Assembly (NCBI GenBank): GCA_041821185.1
Contig: JBGUBD010000016.1
Span: 1-64,000 of the forward strand
Length of the DNA: 64,000 nt
Reading direction: 5' to 3'
Origin: Phycisphaerales bacterium AB-hyl4
GTDB taxonomy: Bacteria; Planctomycetota; Phycisphaerae; Phycisphaerales; Phycisphaeraceae
The position numbers were made by a program, and so were the translations under genes. Numbering within the stretch: position 1 is the first letter of the stretch; every line of letters starts with the position of its first letter. The notes beneath the pieces were generated by a model, which searched no databases, had not been told where the DNA came from, and worked only from the letters and a program-made list of their open reading frames with translations. Positions 41,014-50,636 of the stretch are shown here, piece after piece.

Positions 41014-41907
41014 ATGAGCATTCGCATCGTCATGCTGGGCGACATCGTCGGCACGGCCGGCCGACTGGCGTTGGCCCAGTGCATGCCCGCGCTGCGCGAG
41101 CGCTATCAGCCGAACCTTGTCATCGCTAACGCTGAGAATGCCGCCAACGGCTCGGGGCTGACGCCTGCGCTGCACAGCAAGCTCGCGGCGATGGGCATCG
41201 ACGGGATGACCCTCGGCGACCACGTCTATAAGAAGAAGGAAATCATGCGGACGTTGGAGGAGGACCCGACGCTCATCCGCGCGGCGAACCTGCCTGCCTC
41301 CGCTGCGGGCCGGGGCTGGATGCGGTTGACGCCGACGACGTCCGTGGCTGCCGGCGGCGAGCGCGGGCCGAGTGTTTATGTGATTACGCTGCTCGGCCGA
41401 GTGTTCATGAATCTGCCGGTGAACCATCCGTTCGAGGTGATCGAGCAGGTGCTCAGCCAACTGCCTTCGCGCGAGTCGATCGTGCTCGTTGAGATGCACG
41501 CCGAGGCGACCAGCGAAAAGGTGGCGATGGGTTGGTATCTCAACGGCCGAGTGGCGGCGGTGCTCGGCACGCACACGCATATCCCCACCGCCGACGCTCG
41601 CATTCTGCCTGCCGAGCCGCAGCACGGCCGACCGGGCGGCTCGCCCACGCTCGGCGCTGCGGGTGGCACGGCGTACATCACCGACCTGGGCATGACCGGC
41701 CCGTACGACTCGATCCTCGGCCGACGCATCGACCGCGTGCTGCATCACATGACCACCAGCATGCACGCGCCTTACGACGTGGCCGAGGGCAACCCGCGCG
41801 TCTGCGGTGTGTCGATCGACGTTAACGAAACCAGCCTGCGCGCTACCGCCATCGAACGCATCGACATGCCAGCCGACGTCACCAAGCCGCCGTTCACCAG
41901 CGGCTGA
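41014..41907 (+). CDS. YmdB-like metallophosphoesterase (TIGR00282 family)
   Basis: This 297-residue calcineurin-like phosphoesterase matches the YmdB family. It has an N-terminal metal site IVMLGDIVGTAGR (GD-x-VG), NAENAANGSGLTP, TLGDHVYKKKEI (usual form GDH/GNH), LVEMHAEATSEKVA and LGTHTHIPTAD. In Bacillus, YmdB hydrolyses 2',3'-cAMP and affects biofilm and sporulation. An insertion of about 20 residues (LPAEPQHGRPGGSPTLG) precedes the final TDLGMTGPYDSILG motif. It lies 51 bp downstream of the LysM gene, possibly cotranscribed. Confidence 0.9.
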   Translation: MSIRIVMLGDIVGTAGRLALAQCMPALRERYQPNLVIANAENAANGSGLTPALHSKLAAMGIDGMTLGDHVYKKKEIMRTLEEDPTLIRAANLPASAAGRGWMRLTPTTSVAAGGERGPSVYVITLLGRVFMNLPVNHPFEVIEQVLSQLPSRESIVLVEMHAEATSEKVAMGWYLNGRVAAVLGTHTHIPTADARILPAEPQHGRPGGSPTLGAAGGTAYITDLGMTGPYDSILGRRIDRVLHHMTTSMHAPYDVAEGNPRVCGVSIDVNETSLRATAIERIDMPADVTKPPFTSG

Positions 41908-41941
41908 TACGGATCAAACATGAGTCTCGCATGCGATGGAA

Positions 41942-41964
41942 GCCCACGGATTGAATCCGTGGGT
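41942..41964. repeat. CCCACGGATT hairpin, 3' of the YmdB-like gene
   Basis: Perfect palindrome GCCCACGGATT-G-AATCCGTGGGT, about 35 nt after the stop codon. Confidence 0.8.
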
Positions 41965-42038
41965 GTCTTTGCACGCAATGCGCTTGCGGATGCGACTTTT
42001 TATCTGCTTTCTGATTAACCATCGTGCTCATGCTCACT

Positions 42039-42110
42039 CAATAGCCCCACGCGGAAGCGTGGGGTTTGGCGCATTTGCGGGCAACCCCCGGCTTCCGCCG
42101 GGGGCTATTG
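42039..42110. repeat. 72-bp double-hairpin repeat, copy 3
   Basis: CAATAGCC ... GGCTATTG ends enclose CCCCACGCGGAAGCGTGGGG and CCCCCGGCTTCCGCCGGGGG hairpins separated by a short variable middle. Length and ends match copies 1 and 2; the stem sequences differ by compensatory changes. Confidence 0.85.
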
Positions 42111-42147
42111 AAATCACGAGGATTAATGATGATCCGTATTACGTCCG

Positions 42148-42185
42148 TTCATTTAAAGCTCACGTTGCGTTAACCGAGCCTTAAC
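42148..42185 (+). promoter_or_regulatory. Pho box upstream of pstS
   Basis: Four pentamers lie exactly 11 bp apart: TTCAT (42148), CTCAC (42159), TTAAC (42170) and TTAAC (42181). The last two give TTAAC-N6-TTAAC, the direct-repeat pattern bound by PhoB/PhoP. It ends 64 bp before the pstS start, with a possible -10 (TACCAT, 42196-42201) downstream. Confidence 0.75.
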
Positions 42186-42249
42186 AATCCAAACATACCA
42201 TCTCTGCGTGTTGAGAACGGGAACGAAACTTTCATTGGAGATCACGCAG

Positions 42250-43230
42250 ATGAACAAGCGCAATTGGACCATGCAGACGTGTGCGATGGGGGTCGCGGCA
42301 GTGCTCGCAGCCCCGGCTCTGGCAGATCAGGTCGACTCGAACCTGCCGCAGTACGAGGCAACGCAGGGCGTTTCGGGCAACATCAATACCGTCGGCTCGG
42401 ACACGATGAACAACCTTGCTCAGCTCTGGACCGAGGGCTTCCGCGAGGTCTACCCCAACGTCCGCATTGAAATCGAAGGCATGGGCTCGTCCGCAGGCCC
42501 GGTCGCGCTCAGCGAGGGCACCGCAAACTTCGCCCCCATGAGCCGGGCCATGACCGCCCGCGAAAACGACACCTTCGAGGCCCGCCACGGCTATGTGCCG
42601 GTCGCCCTGCCGGTGGCTGTCGACATGCTCGCTGTCTATGTCCACCGCGACAACCCCATCGAAGGCCTGAGCATGCAGCAGGTCGACGGCATCTTCTCCT
42701 CCACCCAGCGCGGCGGCGGCGAGAACATTACCCGCTGGGGCGAAGTCGGCCTGGCCGGCAACTGGGCCAACCAGAACATCAGCATCTATGGCCGAAACGC
42801 CGCCAGCGGCACGTACGGCTTCTACCGCGAACACGCCCTGTTCGGCGGCGACTTCAAGAGCAGCGTCCGTGAGCAGCCCGGCTCGTCGGCTGTGGTGCAA
42901 GGCGTCGCCAGCGAACGCAACGCCATCGGCTACAGCGGCATCGGCTACAAGACCGCTGACGTCCGCGCCGTCCCGCTGAAGCAAGATGGCGACGAACGCT
43001 ATTACGAGGCCACCGCGGAAGACGCCGGCGATTATCCGCTGGCCCGCTTCCTCTACGTCTACGTCAACCACCAGCCCGGCCGCGACCTCGACCCGCTTCG
43101 CCGTGAGTTCATCAAGTTCATGTACTCGCAGCAGGGCCAGGAAGCCGTCGTCCGCGACGGGTTCATCCCTGTCAGTGCGTCCGTCGCCCGCGAAGCGCTG
43201 AAGGCAGTCGGTATCGAACCTGGGTTCTAA
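42250..43230 (+). CDS. pstS: phosphate ABC transporter substrate-binding protein PstS
   Basis: This 326-residue exported protein has a signal peptide (about 1-25, cleavage near ALA-DQ) and PstS motifs: INTVGSDTMNNLAQLW, IEGMGSSAGPVALSEGTANFAPMSRAMT (phosphate-binding loop), YGRNAASGTYGFYREHAL and AIGYSGIGYKT. It captures periplasmic phosphate for PstCAB. ATG 42250 follows GGAG; the longer reading from 42208 is unlikely. A Pho box lies upstream and pstC follows after a 196-bp gap carrying an inverted repeat pair. Confidence 0.96.
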   Translation: MNKRNWTMQTCAMGVAAVLAAPALADQVDSNLPQYEATQGVSGNINTVGSDTMNNLAQLWTEGFREVYPNVRIEIEGMGSSAGPVALSEGTANFAPMSRAMTARENDTFEARHGYVPVALPVAVDMLAVYVHRDNPIEGLSMQQVDGIFSSTQRGGGENITRWGEVGLAGNWANQNISIYGRNAASGTYGFYREHALFGGDFKSSVREQPGSSAVVQGVASERNAIGYSGIGYKTADVRAVPLKQDGDERYYEATAEDAGDYPLARFLYVYVNHQPGRDLDPLRREFIKFMYSQQGQEAVVRDGFIPVSASVAREALKAVGIEPGF

Positions 43231-43260
43231 ATCAACAACGCGGCGTCGGCCTCACGCTCT

Positions 43261-43337
43261 CATTTAGCCGCGGGCCTTGGGTCGCGCGTTCAGGTCCGCA
43301 AGTCCGAAGAGCGCGGTGCGAGCACCGCGGCTAAATG
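43261..43337. repeat. inverted pair of GCGGCTAAATG repeats between pstS and pstC
   Basis: CATTTAGCCGCGG (43261-43273) is the exact complement of CCGCGGCTAAATG (43325-43337). The right copy also includes the CGCGGTGC-GAGCACCGCG hairpin (43312-43330) seen at 18184 and 22471. The pair could form a hairpin lowering pstC expression relative to pstS. Confidence 0.82.
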
Positions 43338-43426
43338 TTGCAAGCGTGAAACCGCCTTGCCTTCCTGATGACCGTGCACCGGGCGGGGGTCGAAAGGCCC
43401 TCGCCCGCCTTCCACCGGACGTACCC

Positions 43427-46156
43427 ATGAACGACAAGCCAGGCAGAACATTCACCGGCTATCAACGTCGGAAGGAAACCCGACTGAGCGTGCGCGTCGG
43501 CGACATCACCGCGCGGTCGATGATTACCATCGGCGGCATCGGCACGATCATCGCCGTCTCGGCAGTGTTCCTGTTCCTCGTCTCCGTCGCAGCGCCGCTG
43601 TTCAGCGGCGGACGTGTGGAGCAGTCGCTCGACTACGACAGCCCGTGGGCGACCGACTCAACGCAACCGCTGCACATGGCGACCGACGATCACCAGTCCA
43701 TCGGCTGGGCAATGACGCCCGATGGCATGATCCACGTCTTCCGACTCGACACGGGCGAGTTGATTCACCAGCAGCGCGTCATCGGCGAAGACCAGCGCCT
43801 CACCGCGTCATCCTTCGGCGGCCGACGCGGCGACGTCATCTTCGGCTATGAAACCGGCTCGATCCAGCGCGGCACGATTCAGTTCATCACCAGCTACCTC
43901 GAAATGGCCGACGTGCCCGCCGAGATGCGCAGCCGACCTGTTGGCGAGTTGATGGTTTACGAAGATGGTGTGATCGTCCGCACGCCCGCGAACCAGTTTC
44001 GCAAGCGTCAGGTTCGCGTCGAGCTTGATGAAGCCGTGCCGTTGGAAGACCCCTCGCCGATCGTTCGGCTAAGCCACACGACCTACGCCGGGCGGACGAT
44101 GCTCGTCAGCTATACGCTCGACGGCCGACTGCTGCTCAGCGAAATCCGCGAACGGCGAAACCTGCTCACCGGCGAAGTGCGCGTGCAGCTAAGCGACCGC
44201 AAGCTGCCGTTCACTTTGCCACAAGGCCGTGAAGCGCCCGACCACGTCGCGATGGCGGGGTTGGGCGACAACATATTTGTGATCTGGAACGACGGCCACA
44301 TGCTGCGGTACGACCTGCGCGATCGCGACAACCCGCGCGTCGTCGAAGCGCTCGATCTGGTGGAAGAGACGGGCGAAACGATTACCGCGGTGAGCTTCCT
44401 GCTCGGCAGACACAGCCTGGTGACGGGCGACTCGCTCGGCCGAGTGCGCGTATGGTTCCGCGTGCCCGAAGCCGCGGCGGCGCGGGCCGAGGCGGTCGGC
44501 GATGCCGGCGCGGTGGCGCGGGTCGAAGACGACGATCTTGTCGCGGCGGTGGGGCGGATTGAAAGCGACGGCGTGCGGATGGTCAACGCCCATGAGTTGC
44601 GCGGACCGACACGCGGCACGGCCGTGACCGCGCTCGGCCGATCGGTCGGTAGTCGTATGCTCAGCGCCGGCTATGCCGACGGCACGGTGCGCGTGTTTCA
44701 GGTGACTGCCAACAATCTCATTGTCGAAACGCAGGCCGACGCCGTCGGCGAGCAGGGCGTCGCGAGCCTGACCATGACGCCGCGCGACGACGGTGTGCTC
44801 GCCGTGACCGAGGCGGGCGTGCAACTCTGGCGGATCGATCGGCGATACCCGGCCGTCACGCTGCGGTCGGTCATCACGCCGGTGTGGTACGAAGACTATG
44901 CGTCGCCGCAGCATCTCTGGCAGTCGTCATCCGGCCAGGACGACTTCGAGCCGAAGTACGGCCTCGCGCCGCTGATCTTCGGCACGCTGAAGGCGACGTT
45001 TTATTCAATGCTGTTCGGCTTGCCGTTGGCGGTGCTGGCGGCGATCTACACAAGCGAGTTTCTGCATCGCAAGGTGCGCTCGCGCATCAAGCCCATCATT
45101 GAAATGATGGCGAGCCTGCCGTCCGTCGTGCTCGGGTTCGTGGCGGCGTTGGTAATCGCGCCGGTGGTGGAGCAGGCCGTGCCTGCGGCGCTGCTGGCGT
45201 TTCTGGTCGTGCCGATGATCGTGCTGCTGGGCGGGTTTCTCTGGCAACTGCTGCCGTATGCCTGGCACGTTCGGCTGACGAACTGGCGGTTCGCGTTCAT
45301 CGCAATGACGGTACTGATCGCGTTGCCGGTCGCGTTCCTCGGCGGGCCGATCGTTGAACAGCTTCTGTTCGCCGGCGACATCCGCGCCTGGCTGTCGCAA
45401 GACGTCGGCAGCGGGGTGGCGGGGTGGTTCCTGTTGATGATGCCGATCTCCGCCATCGTCGTGGCGGTGTTGTTCAGCCGATACGTCAACCCGGTGTTGC
45501 GCGAACGCTTCGGCCAGCAGGGCCGACGCGCGATGGCGCTGGCCGACCTTGCCAAGTATGGTGTGGGCATTGTCCTGACAATGCTGCTTTCGCTGCTGCT
45601 GGGCTCGCTGCTGGTGTACGGCCTGGGGTGGGACCCGCGCGGCGGCTCGTTCGCCTTCTGGGGCATGGACCTATCGCCTCTGAAAACCTACGAGCAGCGA
45701 AACGCGCTCATCGTCGGCTTCGTGATGGGCTTCGCCATCATCCCGATCATCTACACGATCTCCGAAGACGCGCTTAGCGCCGTGCCTGAGCACTTGCGAT
45801 CCGCATCGCTTGGCGCGGGTGCGACGCCTTGGCAGACGGCGATGCGTCTGATCGTGCCCACCGCGATGAGCGGTCTGTTTTCCGCCGCGATGATCGGCCT
45901 CGGCCGAGCCGCGGGCGAAACCATGATCGTGCTCATGGCGGCAGGCAACACGCCGTTGATGGAGATGAACATCTTCAACGGCTTCCGCACGCTGTCGGCC
46001 AACATCGCCGTCGAGCTGCCCGAAGCCGCCGTGGGCGGGACGCACTTCCGCATGCTCTTTCTCGCAGCGTTGACGTTGTTCGTAATCACTTTCGCAGTCA
46101 ACACCTTCGCGGAGGTGGTTCGACTGCGGTTCCGCAAGAGGGCATTCCAGCTATGA
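43427..46156 (+). CDS. pstC: phosphate ABC transporter permease PstC with large extracytoplasmic domain
   Basis: This is a 909-residue permease, about three times the usual PstC length. After one TM helix (about 33-58; MITIGGIGTIIAVSAVFLFL) a large extracytoplasmic domain (about 65-505) contains WD40/beta-propeller-like repeats (TPDGMIHVFRLDTGELI, LVTGDSLGRVRVW, GYADGTVRVFQV, VTEAGVQLWRID). The ABC permease domain (about 515-909) has LIFGTLKATFYSMLFGLPLA and the EAA-type loop ALSAVPEHLRSASLGAGATPWQT. The ATG at 43427 excludes a repeat-derived extension. It overlaps pstA (ATGA). Confidence 0.93.
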   Translation: MNDKPGRTFTGYQRRKETRLSVRVGDITARSMITIGGIGTIIAVSAVFLFLVSVAAPLFSGGRVEQSLDYDSPWATDSTQPLHMATDDHQSIGWAMTPDGMIHVFRLDTGELIHQQRVIGEDQRLTASSFGGRRGDVIFGYETGSIQRGTIQFITSYLEMADVPAEMRSRPVGELMVYEDGVIVRTPANQFRKRQVRVELDEAVPLEDPSPIVRLSHTTYAGRTMLVSYTLDGRLLLSEIRERRNLLTGEVRVQLSDRKLPFTLPQGREAPDHVAMAGLGDNIFVIWNDGHMLRYDLRDRDNPRVVEALDLVEETGETITAVSFLLGRHSLVTGDSLGRVRVWFRVPEAAAARAEAVGDAGAVARVEDDDLVAAVGRIESDGVRMVNAHELRGPTRGTAVTALGRSVGSRMLSAGYADGTVRVFQVTANNLIVETQADAVGEQGVASLTMTPRDDGVLAVTEAGVQLWRIDRRYPAVTLRSVITPVWYEDYASPQHLWQSSSGQDDFEPKYGLAPLIFGTLKATFYSMLFGLPLAVLAAIYTSEFLHRKVRSRIKPIIEMMASLPSVVLGFVAALVIAPVVEQAVPAALLAFLVVPMIVLLGGFLWQLLPYAWHVRLTNWRFAFIAMTVLIALPVAFLGGPIVEQLLFAGDIRAWLSQDVGSGVAGWFLLMMPISAIVVAVLFSRYVNPVLRERFGQQGRRAMALADLAKYGVGIVLTMLLSLLLGSLLVYGLGWDPRGGSFAFWGMDLSPLKTYEQRNALIVGFVMGFAIIPIIYTISEDALSAVPEHLRSASLGAGATPWQTAMRLIVPTAMSGLFSAAMIGLGRAAGETMIVLMAAGNTPLMEMNIFNGFRTLSANIAVELPEAAVGGTHFRMLFLAALTLFVITFAVNTFAEVVRLRFRKRAFQL

Positions 46157-48234
46157 GCGGTGGGCTTGAAATCAAACAACCTCGCATCGAGTTGACACGC
46201 GAGCCGCGCGATGCGCCGCCCGCCGACGGCGGGCCGCCGCCCAAGCGATCGCTTCGCCGACGCGCGCCCGCCGGCTCTTCGTTAACCGCGCACGGCGAGC
46301 CGATGGTCTGGCTGATCGGTGGCGGGTTGGCGATCTGTGCGTTCATGATCATCGGCCTGCTGATACTTATCGCCTGGCAGGGGTCGGCGACGTTTTGGCC
46401 CAAGCCGATCGTGATGATCGAAACCATTGACGGGCAGCACATCCTCGGCGAGCCGACACGCTCGGAGTATTACGAGCCGCGCGTGGAAGTGGCCGCTGAC
46501 GATGTTGAGGGGCAGGCAGAGCCCGAGATGCTTGCCAGCACCGTGGTGGAAGATGGGCTGCTGGGCCTGGCACATCGCCGACTGATTCGCGTGGGCAACC
46601 GCGAGTTTCTCGGCACGCCGTTTCGCTGGGTGACCGACGATGCGGTGGCGAACGAGACGCAGCCGACCTGGGCCGTGCTCGTCGAACGCCGAACGTGGGG
46701 CCCGTTCATTGGTAAGCCCAGCGGCTTCCGCGTGAATGGCAAAACGGTCGCGGACAACGCGGATGAGGCATGGGCGCAGTTTCAAACGTACCACGTCGGC
46801 GTGCTCCAGCGGCGCGATCAACGGCGACAGCTCGAGACGTACGACACGGGTGAAGTCAATCATGTGCTCGAACGCAGCCGACTGGCGGTGCGACGGGCTG
46901 AGTTGGCAGTGGTTCGTGCGGACCGTACGGAGGGGCAGGACTCGTCGCGCTACGCGACCGCTCGCGAACGATACGACCAGGCTCGCGCGAACTATGACCG
47001 GACGTTGTCGTGGGCGACTGAAGAGTTCGATCGCATTCGTGCTGAGATTGATGAGCTGAACAGGGAAAACGATCGTTTCGCGATCATGATGACCACGGCT
47101 GACGATCAGGAAGTCGCGTTGCCGTTGGGTGAAGTGGTGCGGGCGTATCCGGCGAACCAGTTGAATTGGCTTGAAAAGGTGCGCGTCTACGTATCGCGCT
47201 GGCATGAGTTTCTCACCGACGATCCGCGCGAGGCGAACACGGAAGGCGGCGTGCTTCCGCCGATCGTTGGGACGGTGACGATGACGCTTTTGATGTGCTT
47301 CATCGTCGCACCGTTCGGCGTGCTGGCAGCGCTGTACCTGCGTGAGTATGCCCGCGCCGGCCCGATTGTCAGCGCCGTCCGCATTGCGGTGAACAATCTC
47401 GCGGGCGTGCCGAGCATTGTGTTCGGCGTGTTTGGACTGGGCTTTTTCTGCTACATGGTCGGCGGGTATGTTGACCGCGGGCCGAGCAACCCGACGACGA
47501 CCGGCCCGTGGCTGGCGGCGCTTGGCTTGCTCGTCGTGCTCGCGTTGCTCGCGGCTTCGATGACGGTAGTGAAGCTGCGAACGAACGATGAACGACAACT
47601 TGGCGCACGCATGCTCGGCTGGGCGGCGGTGACGTTGTGGCTGATCTCCGTCGCGGTGCTGGTGTGGATGGTCATTCGTGTGCCGTTCTTCGACGGTTTC
47701 TTCGCAGCGCGAGCGGCAGACGGCAGCCCGACGTTCGGCAAGGGCGGCGTGCTGTGGGCCTCGCTGACGCTGGCGTTGCTGACGCTGCCGGTGGTGATTG
47801 TCGCGACGGAAGAGGCGCTCGCGGCCGTGCCAGGCTCGATGCGCGAAGGCTCATATGCCTGCGGTGCGAGCAAGTGGCAGACGGTTCGGCGGATCGTGCT
47901 CCCCCGTGCGATGCCGGGCATCATGACGGGCATGATCCTCGCCATGGCGCGCGGTGCGGGCGAGGTCGCGCCGCTGATGCTCGTCGGCGCGGTGACGATG
48001 GCCCCCGAGCTGCCGGTGGACAACCACTTCCCTTACGTGCACCTGGACCGCAGTTTCATGCACCTGGGCTTCCACATTTACGACGTCGGCTTCCAGAGCC
48101 CCGACAGCGAAAGTGCGAAGCCGATGGTGTACACGACGACGCTGTTGCTGATTGCCATTATCGCGACGCTGAACATGGCCGCGTTTTACCTGCGGACCCG
48201 CCTGCGTCGCCGATTCGCTGAGAGCAAGTTCTAA
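46153..48234 (+). CDS. pstA: phosphate ABC transporter permease PstA with large extracytoplasmic domain
   Basis: This 693-residue permease has a charged cytoplasmic N-terminus, a first TM helix (about 50-75; MVWLIGGGLAICAFMIIGLLI) and an extracytoplasmic insertion (about 80-360). The insertion includes a coiled coil (LERSRLAVRRAELAVVRADR to EIDELNRENDR). The permease domain (about 364-693) has TVTMTLLMCFIVAPFGVLAALYLREYA and the loop ALAAVPGSMREGSYACGASKWQTVRRIVLP. The ATG overlaps the pstC stop. The partner domains of PstC and PstA are both enlarged, suggesting they interact outside the membrane. Confidence 0.94.
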   Translation: MSGGLEIKQPRIELTREPRDAPPADGGPPPKRSLRRRAPAGSSLTAHGEPMVWLIGGGLAICAFMIIGLLILIAWQGSATFWPKPIVMIETIDGQHILGEPTRSEYYEPRVEVAADDVEGQAEPEMLASTVVEDGLLGLAHRRLIRVGNREFLGTPFRWVTDDAVANETQPTWAVLVERRTWGPFIGKPSGFRVNGKTVADNADEAWAQFQTYHVGVLQRRDQRRQLETYDTGEVNHVLERSRLAVRRAELAVVRADRTEGQDSSRYATARERYDQARANYDRTLSWATEEFDRIRAEIDELNRENDRFAIMMTTADDQEVALPLGEVVRAYPANQLNWLEKVRVYVSRWHEFLTDDPREANTEGGVLPPIVGTVTMTLLMCFIVAPFGVLAALYLREYARAGPIVSAVRIAVNNLAGVPSIVFGVFGLGFFCYMVGGYVDRGPSNPTTTGPWLAALGLLVVLALLAASMTVVKLRTNDERQLGARMLGWAAVTLWLISVAVLVWMVIRVPFFDGFFAARAADGSPTFGKGGVLWASLTLALLTLPVVIVATEEALAAVPGSMREGSYACGASKWQTVRRIVLPRAMPGIMTGMILAMARGAGEVAPLMLVGAVTMAPELPVDNHFPYVHLDRSFMHLGFHIYDVGFQSPDSESAKPMVYTTTLLLIAIIATLNMAAFYLRTRLRRRFAESKF

Positions 48235-48255
48235 AAACGAACGAGAGTCAAAATA

Positions 48256-49065
48256 ATGATCACCGAAACCATGCCAACCATGACTGACACGCACGCCGCC
48301 GTCGCCGACGAGCAGGCAGTGCTTGAGATTGATCGCTTCAACCTGTGGTACGGCGCGGCGCAAGCGTTGTATGACGTGTCGTTGAACATTCCGCGCGGGA
48401 AGGTCACGGCTTTGATCGGCCCGTCGGGCTGCGGCAAGTCGACGTTGCTGCGGTCGGTCAATCGGCTGAACGACCTGATCGAGTCGGCAAACATCAAAGG
48501 TTCGATGCGACTGAACGGCGACGAGATCTACGACCCGCGCATCGACGTCATCGAATTGCGCAAGCGCATGGGGATGGTCTTTCAGAAGTCGAACCCGTTC
48601 CCGATGTCGATCTTTGAAAACGTGGTCTACTCGCTGCGGATCGATGGCGAACGTAATCGCAAGGTGCTCGCCGAGGTGTGCGAGCGATCGCTGCGGGCGG
48701 CCGCGTTGTGGGACGAGGTGAAGGACCGTCTGAAGGAGTCGGGCCTGTCTCTGTCGGGTGGTCAGCAGCAGCGGTTGTGCATCGCGCGGGCCATCGCCGC
48801 CGAGCCGGAGGTGCTGCTGATGGACGAGCCATGCTCAGCGCTGGATCCGCTTGCGACGGGCAAGATTGAGGAGTTGATCGAGGCGCTCAAGGGCGATTAC
48901 TCCGTGCTGATTGTGACGCATAACATGCAACAGGCATCGCGCACCAGCGACTACACCGCATTCATGTACCTCGGCAGGTTGATTGAGTATGGCCCGACGT
49001 CGGACATCTTCACCAACCCGCACTTGAAAGAAACCGAAGACTACATCACCGGCCGATTCGGTTGA
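48256..49065 (+). CDS. pstB: phosphate ABC transporter ATPase PstB
   Basis: This 269-residue ATPase has Walker A GPSGCGKSTLLRS, Q-loop VFQKSNPFPMSIFENV, the ABC signature LSGGQQQRLCIARAI, Walker B VLLMDEPCSALDP and the H-loop IVTHNMQQA. It energises PstCA. It lies 21 bp after pstA. An alternative start nine codons later (MTDTHAAV) cannot be excluded. Confidence 0.97.
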   Translation: MITETMPTMTDTHAAVADEQAVLEIDRFNLWYGAAQALYDVSLNIPRGKVTALIGPSGCGKSTLLRSVNRLNDLIESANIKGSMRLNGDEIYDPRIDVIELRKRMGMVFQKSNPFPMSIFENVVYSLRIDGERNRKVLAEVCERSLRAAALWDEVKDRLKESGLSLSGGQQQRLCIARAIAAEPEVLLMDEPCSALDPLATGKIEELIEALKGDYSVLIVTHNMQQASRTSDYTAFMYLGRLIEYGPTSDIFTNPHLKETEDYITGRFG

Positions 49066-49119
49066 TGTCCGCCACGCGATCGATCAAACAACCTTTGCTT
49101 TGCAATCAGGAACCCCACG

Positions 49120-49803
49120 ATGTCCGCTCACCTTCATAAGCAGATTCTTCGGTTGAAACAGATGATTGTCGACCTTGGTACGCAAGTCGACGTCGCGGTG
49201 CAGCATGCCCTGCAAGCGGTGCACGAGCGTGACCCGGAACTGGCACGCGAGGTGGTCGCAGGCGACGAGCGGATCGACATGCTCGAAGTCGAGATTGAAG
49301 AAGAATGTCTTCACGCGCTCGCGCTGCATCAGCCGGTGGCGCTGGACTTGCGCTACGTGATCGCGATGTTGAAGATCAACAACGACCTTGAACGCATCGG
49401 CGACCTGGCGGTCAATATCGCTGACCAGGCGATCTTCCTGTCCGGCGAGTCGGAGGTCGTGTTGCCGTTTAATCTTGAAGGCATGGGCGACGGTGTCAGC
49501 CGTATGCTTCAGCAGGCGCGGGCGGCGCTGCTGGATCTTGATGTAAAGCAGGCGGAGCGCGTTCGGCTGGAGGACGACAAGATCGACGCGATCCACCGTG
49601 ACATGTATCGGCAGGTCGAGCAGGCGATCCGCGAGCAGCCGACGAATACCGAGCAGTACATTCACATGCTCAATGTGTCGCGCCACCTCGAACGCATCGG
49701 CGACCACGCTGTGAACATCGCGGAAGACGTCATCTACATGGCTCGCGGCGAGATCATGCGTCACCGCCAACCGCCCGCGGAGGAGTCGGTCAGCGGTGTG
49801 TGA
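49120..49803 (+). CDS. phoU: phosphate signalling protein PhoU
   Basis: This 227-residue all-helical PhoU has its two three-helix bundles with metal-binding-type motifs: DERIDMLEVEIEEECLHALAL and ALDLRYVIAMLKINNDLERIGDLAVNIA in the first half, DDKIDAIHRDMYRQVE and VSRHLERIGDHAVNIAEDVIYM in the second. PhoU links PstSCAB status to PhoR and represses the Pho response at high phosphate. It lies 54 bp after pstB and converges on phoR with 5 bp between stop codons. Confidence 0.97.
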   Translation: MSAHLHKQILRLKQMIVDLGTQVDVAVQHALQAVHERDPELAREVVAGDERIDMLEVEIEEECLHALALHQPVALDLRYVIAMLKINNDLERIGDLAVNIADQAIFLSGESEVVLPFNLEGMGDGVSRMLQQARAALLDLDVKQAERVRLEDDKIDAIHRDMYRQVEQAIREQPTNTEQYIHMLNVSRHLERIGDHAVNIAEDVIYMARGEIMRHRQPPAEESVSGV

Positions 49804-49808
49804 TGGGC

Positions 49809-50636
49809 TCACTTGGCGGTCGGGTCGTCCGCGAGCAGGTGGATGCAGAACATGCTCCCCCGGCCGACTTCGCTTTCGACGGACACGCGCCCGCCATGGG
49901 CCTCGGCGACGTGCTTGACGATCGACAAGCCGAGTCCCGTGCCGCCGAGCGCCCGGCTACGCGCTTTGTCCGTGCGGTAAAACCGTTCGAACAGGCGGGG
50001 CAGATGTTCCGGTTCAATGCCTCGCCCCTCGTCGGTGACTTCGATGAGCACCTCCCGGCCGCGGGGGCGGGCGCACACCTCAACGGTCGTCCCTTCCGAA
50101 CTGTACTTGATCGCGTTGACGATCAGGTTCACCGTCGCCTGCTCCAGCAGAGGGGCGTTGATGGGCGCTTTCAATGCGGGGTCGCATGAGTGGTTGAGCG
50201 TAATTTTTTTTTCCTGCGCGTGGGCCTGACAGGTCTCGCAAGCCGCTTCAATCACCGACACGACGGGCTCGCTTTGCAGCTCGGCGTAAATCTCGCCGGC
50301 GTGCTGCTCGATGCGCGCCAGGCTCAGCAGGTCATCGACGATCGCGCTGAGCCGGTCGGCCTGCCTTGCGATGATTTTGGTGAAACGCTCGGCGTCTTCG
50401 CGCGGCATGGCGGGGTCGGCCTGGATGGTCTCGACCGCGGCCTTGATCGCGCTCACCGGCGTCTTGACTTCGTGGGACACGTTGGCGACGAAGTCGCTGC
50501 GCATTGCTTCGAGCTTGTTCAGCCGAAGCATCAGGTTGCGAATCGAACGATGCACCACCAGCGCGATGACGCCGACCACGGCCAGGCCGGCGAGCGTTGC
50601 GATCACAAGCGTCGTCAGGTTCAGCCAGTCGTTCAT
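49809..50636 (-). CDS. phoR: PhoR-type sensor histidine kinase
   Basis: This 275-residue kinase has a single N-terminal TM segment (about 8-30; LVIATLAGLAVVGVIALVV), HisKA with the acceptor His in FVANVSHEVKTPVSAI (about residue 55), and HATPase_c with VNLIVNAIKYS, DEGRGIEPEHLPRLFERFYR and GGTGLGLSIVKHVAEAHGG. It lacks the PAS domain found in E. coli PhoR, so sensing must go through PhoU/Pst contacts. It overlaps the phoB stop by 4 bp, giving a phoB-phoR operon. Confidence 0.93.
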   Translation of the reverse strand: MNDWLNLTTLVIATLAGLAVVGVIALVVHRSIRNLMLRLNKLEAMRSDFVANVSHEVKTPVSAIKAAVETIQADPAMPREDAERFTKIIARQADRLSAIVDDLLSLARIEQHAGEIYAELQSEPVVSVIEAACETCQAHAQEKKITLNHSCDPALKAPINAPLLEQATVNLIVNAIKYSSEGTTVEVCARPRGREVLIEVTDEGRGIEPEHLPRLFERFYRTDKARSRALGGTGLGLSIVKHVAEAHGGRVSVESEVGRGSMFCIHLLADDPTAK

